Shown in pieces: positions 56,917-64,000 of a DNA stretch of 64,000 bases. The notes beneath the pieces are model-generated. The model did no database searches and had not been told where the DNA came from. It saw only the letters and a list, made by a program, of their open reading frames with translations. Both the position numbers and the translations under genes were made by a program. The number at the start of each line of letters is the position of its first letter. Within the stretch, counting starts at the first letter, position 1. Source of the stretch: Neoceratodus forsteri. Lineage: Eukaryota > Chordata > Ceratodontiformes > Ceratodontidae. The stretch lies in the NCBI GenBank assembly GCA_016271365.2, contig CM057456.1, positions 883,496,001-883,560,000 on the forward strand. The letters are read 5' to 3'.

Positions 56917-57660
56917 TGTGACAAACCCACCCGTCCATGCTCCCACTAGTACCCCTCTCGCAGTGGGCTGCGGCAGATCTTTACCCATGTTCACCCCTCA
57001 CTGTGTTCTTGCACACACATTTGACCCTCTGCAGAGCACCCTGGATACCTGGACCCTCTGAGCCTAGTCACCCATCCCCCTGGATCAAGCCAAGGCCAGC
57101 TGCTTAAACACCAGGTGAAGTGTGAGTTCTGCCTTATCAGTCTTCACCCTGCTCCTTTCCCTGTATCAGGAAGGAATGTTTTTCAAATTGCTTAAACTAG
57201 ATTTAGAGTGCCTCTTCAGAATGACAGTTACCCCAGTAATTCACAGACTATACCCCATTTATTAACATGCACAACCAGTCTGTATAGTATGCTAAATAAG
57301 AGCTACTTTATATACACAATACATTTACACATTGGCCAAAATAGAACAAAAGTGCATACAGGAGAAAACATTGAAAATACTGTAATAAGAGTTAAACCAT
57401 AAAAATGCACTTAGCTTTCCTATAGCTAGGTCAGACTTACAGAAGAAGATATGGAAATAGCACAGTCTCTTGTCTTCAGAGAACTTGAACCACTTCAGAG
57501 CTTCCCCTTCCAGTCCCATACCATCGGTCAGCCTGTTGAACTACACACTGACCCCCCTTTTTCTGGCTCATAGTGAGATCCCTCTTTTATAGAGAAAAAT
57601 CCCATGTGACTCAGTAAGCAACTTTTTTTTTACCTTTCTCATTAGGACATGTTTGTCACA
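56917..57660 (-). repeat. Gypsy 5' LTR, 744 bp
   Basis: Bounded by perfect 10-base inverted termini, TGTGACAAAC and GTTTGTCACA. On the minus strand a TATAAAAG box lies at 57591-57584 and an AATAAA signal at 57263-57258, giving U3, R and U5 in the right order for an element transcribed leftward. The primer-binding site next to 56916 was not matched to a tRNA. The partner LTR is missing. Confidence 0.8.
57584..57592 (-). promoter_or_regulatory. LTR TATA box
   Basis: TATAAAAG on the minus strand within the U3 part of the gypsy LTR, about 75 bases from its outer end. Confidence 0.6.
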
Positions 57661-58030
57661 AATACAAATATTTTGTTTGTAACAGGATTATACAGGCTTT
57701 TGCTGGAAATCAGATCCTCACTGTGTTCCCATCATTAGGAAAAGCTGTTCCCCTGTTTTATCACTAAGAAAATATACTCAGATAGTCCTCCAGTTTGGTG
57801 TGTTTTTGGCCTCAAATGATTGTCAACAGTTTCACTGTCTTAGGGTGGCCCCCTGCCAGTAGACCCCCAGAAATAGATAAAGTTTATTATCAAAATGGCC
57901 TTCCTTGTAAACCCTGAGATAAACAGCAGGACTATTTGGCCACATGTGCAGCTTTATAGAATTGGACCTGGCTGACCTCATGGTATTTTCTAGGACACTT
58001 CAATTAGTCTGCCAATTAATTGTATTAAAA
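57661..58030. other. No recognised feature
   Basis: Flank of the gypsy LTR. No match to other parts of the window was noticed. Confidence 0.5.
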
Positions 58031-58910
58031 CATTAGTATGCGGGGAGGGGGCTTTTGGCAGATGGACTCTTCCCTTGGTGCAGGGCCTAGAGGGCCCTGT
58101 GCATCTGTTCACACAGGTCCCAAAGGGTCCTGCCTAAATGAGGGTATGAGTCCACTATCTCAAAAAGAAAGGTGATTCATTGCAAAAAACTGCATTAATG
58201 CACCAGTTAGGGTTCAACTTAACCCCATAAAAATAGGGAAATGTGGCATTAGGGTTCCAACACTAACTCCCCATGTCCTAGCAGCAAAAGGACAGTACCA
58301 CACAAGTAACAGACAGCCGTTAACAGGTAAGACAAACAAAATAGAACTGTTTTCAGGTGATGCAAATGCAGCAGCACTGATTTGCTACCTTTGTGGATTT
58401 GCATCTGCGACATGCACATTGCAAGACATACACACTCACTTGTGGCTGCAGATGGAAATCCACAATATTCAAATTACAACACTACTCCTGACCACAGAAG
58501 CACAGCCCCTGCAGCCACAGATACAAAGCCACTATGCCCAAATTACAACAGTTCTTCTATCTGCAGAAGTGCAGGACCCTATGGGGCCAGAGCTTCTCTA
58601 GGCAAAGGTACTTATGCACACTGTAAGACATACACACACTTGACGGGCCTGTGCTTCTGAATCCACAGGTGTCAGACAAAGACATCGCCTTCTGGCTACA
58701 GAAGTGCCACAGATAGATATCCATAATACCCAAATTGCAACACTACTTCTGTCTGCAGAAGTGCAGAACCCTGTGAGGCCAGTGCTTTTGCAGTCACAAG
58801 TACTCATGCACATTGTGAGACATAGACACACATCTGCTGCCGCAGATACAAATCCACGATTGGAAATCCTAATGCCAGCTATCCCTACTGTTTTGTATTT
58901 TAGATATAAA
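58031..58910 (+). repeat. Family X copy 3 (partial)
   Basis: An inverted outer block (GGCCCTGTGCATCTGTTC, CTATCTCAAAAAGAAAGG) leads into an arm at 58190-58320 with TGCATTAATGCACCAGTTAG then GGTTCAAC, as in copies 1 and 2. A 200-base tandem repeat fills the centre. A short remnant of the opposite arm (AAATCCTAATGCCAGC) appears near 58862. Confidence 0.7.
58414..58860. repeat. ~200 bp tandem repeat, 2.2 copies
   Basis: GCACATTGCAAGACATA begins units at 58414, 58616 and 58808 with small changes, giving periods of 202 and 192 bases. Each unit has a CAAATTACAACA and a CTGCAGAAGTGCAG block. Confidence 0.8.
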
Positions 58911-59392
58911 TAAAAAAGGAGCTTCTGCCTGGTGCATGGTGCAAAAGTAAGGAACGATCAAGTAAATCATAAACTTTGTCACACACTTTGCTCAGACACA
59001 ATGCAACTGAAAATTGTAGAAAGTCTTTTATTTATGATGAATTCAGCAGTCCCACGCAGCAAAACACACGTAGCCATAAAAAAATCAATGTTTCATGCAG
59101 TCACACCTGCGCTTTGTCAAGAGAATAGAGTGCCCTTCAATACTCCTTCTTAAATAGTGCTCACTAAAGTGCACCTCATTAAACAATTATATTGCTAAAG
59201 TTCAGGCAGTTATTCAGAATCTAATATTGCACACATCTAACAATGATAAAAAATATTTATATATTTAATATGTACAAAAAAACACTACTAACATATAACA
59301 TTGTTGTTATATAGATTACAATAACATCTTAATGCAACCAGCAGAGTCACTAATTCCTACAATATGCAATCTTTGCAATTGTCACCACCGGA
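58911..59392. other. No recognised feature
   Basis: AT-rich DNA before the next tandem array. Confidence 0.5.
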
Positions 59393-60175
59393 TAGGCTTA
59401 AATCCTGAACAGGCTCCTCGCCTCTGTCTCCTCTGAGAACTGCTCTAGCAGCTCACTCAAGCCACTCCGCCAACCTGCCTAACTCGGAAGCCACATAGGC
59501 TTAAGCCCTGAACAGGCTCCTCACCTCCGCCTCCTCTGAGAACCGCTATGGCAGTTCACTCAAGCTGCTCCGCTCGCCCAACCCAGAAGCCACATAGGCT
59601 TAAGCCCTGAATGGGCTCCTTGCTTCCGCCTCCTCTGAGAACCGCTCCGTGGATCACTCAAGCTGCTCCGCCTACCCAACCAAGAAGCTGCATAGGCTTA
59701 AGCCCTGAACGGGCTCCTCACCTCCGCCTCCTCTGAGAACTGCTCTGGTAGTTCTCTCAAGCTGCTCCACCCGCCCAACCCAGAAGCTGCATAGGCTTAA
59801 GCCCTGAATGGGCTTCTTGCCTCCACCTCCTCTGAGAACTGCTCCGGTGGTTCACTCAAGCTGCTCTGCCTGCCCGATCCAGAAGTCGCATATGTTAAAT
59901 ATTTTCCGATTGGCTCCAACTCCGCAGCCTTACTCCTGTGCCTGCTCTTTATTTGTCTCCTCCTGTGCTCTCACTCCCTGTAAGCCCTCCCACCATTTAA
60001 ATGATTACAGACCCTTTTGTGACCTAGCTATTTTTTATTTTATTTTTTCCTTGTCTCTCCTGCTTAATATTAATTGCCCCTCTCTCCACACAGGCTTAAG
60101 CCGTGAACAGGCTCCTCACCTCTGCCTCCTCTGGTGGTTCACTCGAGCTGCTCTGCCCGCCTGACCAAGAAGATG
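59393..60175. repeat. ~100 bp tandem array, five copies plus one separated copy
   Basis: TAGGCTTAAGCCCTGAA starts units at about 59393, 59496, 59595, 59693 and 59792, so periods are 98 to 103. Each unit carries CCTCCGCCTCCTCTGAGAAC and TCACTCAAGCTGCTCCGC. A further partial unit (CAGGCTTAAGCCGTGAACAGG) lies at 60091-60175, about 200 bases after the array and 130 bases before LINE D's first recognisable coding. Confidence 0.9.
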
Positions 60176-60289
60176 TCATCCTGCCGGCGCTGCGCACTAG
60201 CTCCCAACCCACCCTATTCAGTGCATTACATTTATAGCATTATCTGGTCACATGACAGCTTCTAGCTCATTGGCCACTTTCTATCTGGA

Positions 60290-63250
60290 TTCAGCACACT
60301 TTCAACCTCCAGAGACACTGTTCTCCTTGGTGATTTCAACCTAACTGGTTGAGTGCCAACCAATCGGACTATGTCTGCATGCTAAAACAACACAGTCTTG
60401 TCCAGTCTGTCACACTACCCACCAGGCAAAACCCCCGCACTGCCACCCAAACCCTCCTGGACTGGATCATCACTAATAGGGAAGACTGTGTACTACAAGC
60501 TGGAACAACGGCAGACTCAATCAGTGACCACTTACCCATGTTCATCCTCTGGACTACCAAGATCAAGTGCCATCCCCCCAAATACCTATCCTTTTGCAAA
60601 TTTCATAGCCCAGTCACCCCCTACCTCCTTAGTGAGGCATGGTTGCTGGATTGGTCTCTACTATACTCCCTCTCTGATGTGTCCTCAGCAGTGACATCAT
60701 TCTCTCAGACCCTGCTGGCTCTGCAAGAAAAGCATTTCTCTCTCACAACTAGATGGATTCGAGGTGGCTGCTCCCGATGGATTACCAAAGATCTTCTCTT
60801 CTACATGAAGGACAGGGGTTGTACTTGGACTGCCTGCAAGGCATCCCCCTCCCCTGCCCTCTGGGATGCCTACAGGCACCTGAGAAACATGTGCAAACAC
60901 CTGGCTAAATCCGTGACACAGAACTACTTCTGTAACCTGCAGAAGAGAAGTCTTGGTGACCTGAAGAAATTCTGGGAGTCCATCGGATCATTTTTAAGCC
61001 CTCAATCTGGCAAGTCCACCCAACTCAATTTCCGTACTGGCCTGGTAACCAACCCTCTAGAAGTGGTCAAGGCTTTTAATAAGAAATGTACCAACCTCTC
61101 GGCGCTTCTCTCCAAGCTCCCAAGTGGCTCTCCCGGTGGAACAGCCTGCCACCCCCAGACTGTCCCCTCCTTCCCTACCCCCTATTCCCCTACTCCTCCT
61201 TTTTATCTCAAGGCTGTCTTCACCTATTAAAACCTCTAAATTTCTCAAATGCCTCCCAACCCACGGCTCCCCTGGTTCAGATGGCCTCTATCCTATCTTC
61301 CTCAGACTCTCCCCTACCATCATCAAGCCCCTGACATTTATTTTCAGCCTTGCTCTATCCACCTCTACCATGCCAGACCCATTGAAAATGGCCAAAATAA
61401 TACCTATTTTCAAAGCTGGTGACCCCCCACTCCACTGACAACTATTGGCCAATCTCTATCCTCCCCAACCTAAGTAAGCTCCCCGTGAAAGTTATCCACC
61501 ACTGGCTCACCTAACATGTTGCAAAGTACAACCTTGTGTAGCCAGCAGCATGGCTTTCGAAAAATTCACAGTACCACCACTGCCCTTACTCTGCTGACTG
61601 ACCACATTCTCGGGAACATGGACAATGGACAAGCCACTGGCGCAGTCTTCATCGACCTATCCAGGGCTTTTGACTTAGTAAATCATGCCCTCCTCATCTC
61701 AAAGCTACAGCACCTTGGATGCTCCCCTGAGGTATCAAACTGGTTCCTCAACTACCTCTCAAACCACACCCAGTTTGTCTGTGTTGGCCCCACCTGCTTC
61801 TCTACCCTACCTGTCTCTACCGGAGTTCCCAAGGGCTCCATCCTGGGTCCTCTGCTCTTCTCCTTATTCATAAATTTTCTTCCCTCTGACAGTCTTACTT
61901 GTCACTCATTCCTCTATGCGAACAATCTTGTCCTTTATGTCAGTGCTAGATCCCCCCCTCCACATATCCTCTAGCCTCACCCAAAATTATGTAGCAGCTC
62001 ATAATTGGTTTGCAACTAACCTCCTCCTGGTAAACACTAAAAAGATGAAGTCTATGTTGTTTGGGTCCAAGCTTTTCCTAGCCAGGATCAAATATCTCTC
62101 CTCTCTCCACATTTTCTCCCCCAATGGCCAGGTGCTCGAAAATTTTGAAACTTTTAAGTACCTGGGTGTCTTACTCGACCCCCTTCCTCTGCTTCTCTGA
62201 GCACATTAACTCAGTAGTGCACAGAATTCACCAAAAAGCTGAGTATAGCCTACAGATTCAGACACTACTTCACCCCTGAGGCCCGGCTTGCCTTTGCCCA
62301 GGGTAACCTACTCCCCATAATCGATTACTGCTCCTCCATCTACTCCAGGACTTCCTCTTCCCTCTTTACCAAACTCTCCACTGCCTACAACAGTGTCCAT
62401 CACTTCACCTTATTGGCCCCTTTTTGCACCCACCACTGTGTCCTCTATCAGTCACTGGGGTGGCTCCCACTCCAGGGCTGCCTCTACCTCACCCTTTGTT
62501 GCTTGGTCGATAATACACTCCGTTCTGGCCAAGAGTCCCCTCTTACAGCCCTATTCCAGGTCCAAGCCTCACGCACTGCCTACGCTCAAACTCTATCCCC
62601 TCCATCCATGTCCCCAGGGTATCCATCAACGTGGGTGGGAGAGCCCTATCTGTTGCTGCCTCCTCACTATGGAATAAACTGCCAGCCAGGCTTCACTCCC
62701 AGGCCACCCATCGTCTGTTCAAATCCCGCCTCACAGACTGGCTCCTAGCTGAGTCTAGCTGTCGATGTTTCCCAGGCTAGTTCACACTCCTATCTTCCTC
62801 TCCTGACAGTTGTATTGGTTACCTGATACTGTAAATCCTTAGCTGTTTCACAATTGCCTGAAATTTGACTCAGAATTTTTCTTCTCTGTACCAAATTGCA
62901 TGCCAGGATACATTGTCTGTGCTCTCGTGTATTGCTCTGTCATCATTGTGTTTTGACTTCTCTTGAATGCTCTCTTGTATTTTGAACTTTTGCATTTTGT
63001 ATTTTGTTCAAGGTACCTCCTCTGCCATTTGTCATGCCGTTGCCTGCATTGCTGTGGCACCACTGTGTTTGAATTGTCACCTATGTTCTATTGTACTCTA
63101 ATTCTTGCATTTTGCATTTTTTATTGTTGCCTCCTGTGCCATTAGCTATGGCCTTGGTTGTGCCTGAAAATGGTCCCTGGGATCAGTGTACTTACCCGGT
63201 TATCAAAGTCATAAAATATGTGTCCAATTTCCCATTAGCTCCTTATACTG
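60290..63250 (+). mobile_element. L2-like LINE D
   Basis: A third L2-group lineage, on the plus strand, with endonuclease C-terminus, reverse transcriptase and a long 3' untranslated part. The 5' end joins a 100-base tandem array. The 3' limit is approximate, since LINE E follows closely in the same orientation. Confidence 0.75.
60300..62748 (+). pseudogene. L2-like LINE D endonuclease C-terminus and reverse transcriptase (broken)
   Basis: Endonuclease traces are V-L-L-G-D-F-N-L-T (60330), T-L-L-D-W-I-I-T-N (60448) and S-D-H-L-P (60520); the frame is then open to 61230. Reverse transcriptase has P-I-F-K-A-G-D-P (61403), H-G-F-R-K-I-H-S-T-T (61552), F-I-D-L-S-R-A-F-D-L-V (61648), G-V-P-K-G-S-I-L-G-P-L-L-F (61820) and F-L-Y-A-N-N-L-V-L-Y (61911). 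The catalytic Y-A-D-D has become Y-A-N-N, so the enzyme is dead. The C-terminal region (62200-62748) is frameshifted. Confidence 0.85.
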
Positions 63251-63330
63251 TTTATTCACCAGAGGGACCCCATCTCTCCTTACAATCTGTTGCTTACTGA
63301 TTATTTTAATTTTCTCAATTAACCTTTTTT

Positions 63331-63990
63331 GTGGAACTTCCCCACTACAACACTGATCCCTTATTTTCGCTATTGATGTTTTACTTAAGTTTTCAGAAAT
63401 ATACCATGTATCGGACAGCAAAGAACATGAAGTTTTACATCACGCACCATACCTTATTACGTTGTCTCCTTTTGCTAAGTGCCTTCTATCTTAGTAATGG
63501 CACCCCCCATCTCCTGGGATTACTGAATAATAATATAAGCTCACTATCTCCTGTGCGGTCACAATATTTTCCTGGCACTGACTATCTGGGAAGCACAGCA
63601 TTTATTCAGCATCCTACGCCATCATTCTACAGTCATGCACCATTAATTATCCCTGCCCATGTGGCAATCTATGTGTTGTCACTCTTCCATCAATGCGTCA
63701 GTCCTTACACATCTAAAATTGCCCCCTTATTCCCCAGATGGGGCTGGCTTTTGCTCCTTAAAATAATAATCAATGGACTCAAGAAACTTCTCCTGTTAAT
63801 GCTACTTTGCTATGGGAATGTAGAACTAAATCCTGGTCCCCCAACACCTATTGCAGTTCCTTCTGATCTATCACAGCTGAAAGGCCTGAGTTTCCTACAC
63901 ATCAACACTTGCAGTTTACTTAAATTAAAAAGAAGGACATGATTCAGGCTTGGGTCTGCCACACCAAGCCTGATGTGCTGGTGATTTCAG
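63331..63990 (+). pseudogene. LINE E 5' coding part: leader, 2A-like motif, endonuclease start
   Basis: A leader of about 160 codons with hydrophobic segments ends in a leucine-rich run and N-V-E-L-N-P-G-P (63817-63840). L-K-G-L-S-F-L-H-I-N-T begins the endonuclease. After a frameshift near 63925 the frame continues with T-K-P-D-V-L-V-I-S-E-S-W at the window edge. The layout matches LINE A's 5' part (leader, leucine run, E-L-N-P-G-P, L-K-G-I-S-F). The 2A aspartate is replaced by asparagine. The element continues beyond 64000. Confidence 0.75.
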
Positions 63991-64000
63991 AATCCTGGCT

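Larger units (their letters stand above)
49369..57660 (-). mobile_element. Ty3/gypsy retrotransposon with integrase before reverse transcriptase (Gmr1-like)
   Basis: Minus-strand order: LTR (57660-56917), gag, protease region, integrase with H2C2 finger, D,D35E core and GPY/F-like tail, then reverse transcriptase and RNase H, where the copy ends at 49369. Most Ty3/gypsy elements put integrase last. Integrase first is the copia order, but the protein motifs here are gypsy-like. This combination is known from the Gmr1 group of deuterostome elements. LINE B is inserted in the integrase finger (51486-54484). The 3' part and 3' LTR are missing. Confidence 0.85.

Noticed and set aside
49369..57660. 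Classification as a copia element because integrase precedes reverse transcriptase
   Set aside because: The H2C2 finger, integrase core, GPY/F-like tail and reverse transcriptase motifs are all of the gypsy type.
1..64000. CRISPR arrays, bacterial operons, ribosomal RNA, intact tRNA genes
   Set aside because: None seen; the tandem repeats lack unique equal-length spacers and the whole window is eukaryotic in character.

Overview
This 64 kb window looks like gene-poor DNA from a large, repeat-rich vertebrate genome. I see no prokaryotic features. Almost everything recognisable is a transposable element: L2-like and CR1-like LINEs, L1, DIRS tyrosine-recombinase elements, a Ty3/gypsy element, MIR-like CORE-SINEs, and many palindromic (foldback) DNA elements. 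That mix suits an amphibian (caecilian or salamander) or a lungfish-like genome. I cannot fix the species from sequence alone. Gene names are withheld because no intact host gene is recognised; the only host-gene-like signal is one 78 nt exon candidate at 34881-34958.

Layout. 1-2480: a 100 bp tandem repeat, a GT microsatellite and a 143 bp hairpin. 2481-12640: a minus-strand L2-like LINE (A) split by a 5.85 kb transposon with TTAA target duplications and ~490 bp terminal inverted repeats (5460-11316); that transposon itself carries an L1 insertion (8048-10627). 12640-19050: mostly unassigned, with a SINE head, a CpG-rich array and a poly(A)-ended retroposon. 19054-22342: a decayed DIRS element. 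22343-24700: an L1 ORF1 scrap, a 663 bp retroposon with clear target duplications, a CR1 tail and a 400 bp palindrome. 24940-32450: two CR1 copies, the first split by L2-like LINE C. 32777-36290: three palindromic elements and the exon candidate. 37607-39600, 45190-48520 and 58031-58910: three copies of a large palindromic repeat I do not recognise (family X). 40247-44564: a gag-only DIRS element with both terminal repeats, an internal complementary region and a probable intron. 48708-57660: a SINE, an L2 tail and a minus-strand gypsy element whose integrase lies upstream of reverse transcriptase (Gmr1-like order), split by L2-like LINE B. 59393-64000: a 100 bp tandem array, L2-like LINE D, and the 5' end of LINE E.

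How the parts relate. The window is a record of nested insertions. The L2-like LINEs encode a leader, a 2A-like motif (xxELNPGP), an endonuclease and a reverse transcriptase. The CORE-SINEs end in a tail resembling the L2-like LINE tail, as expected if they borrow its machinery. No element appears intact throughout: catalytic residues are lost in several reverse transcriptases, though the gypsy integrase keeps a D,D(35)E triad and the gag-only DIRS has just two in-frame stops.
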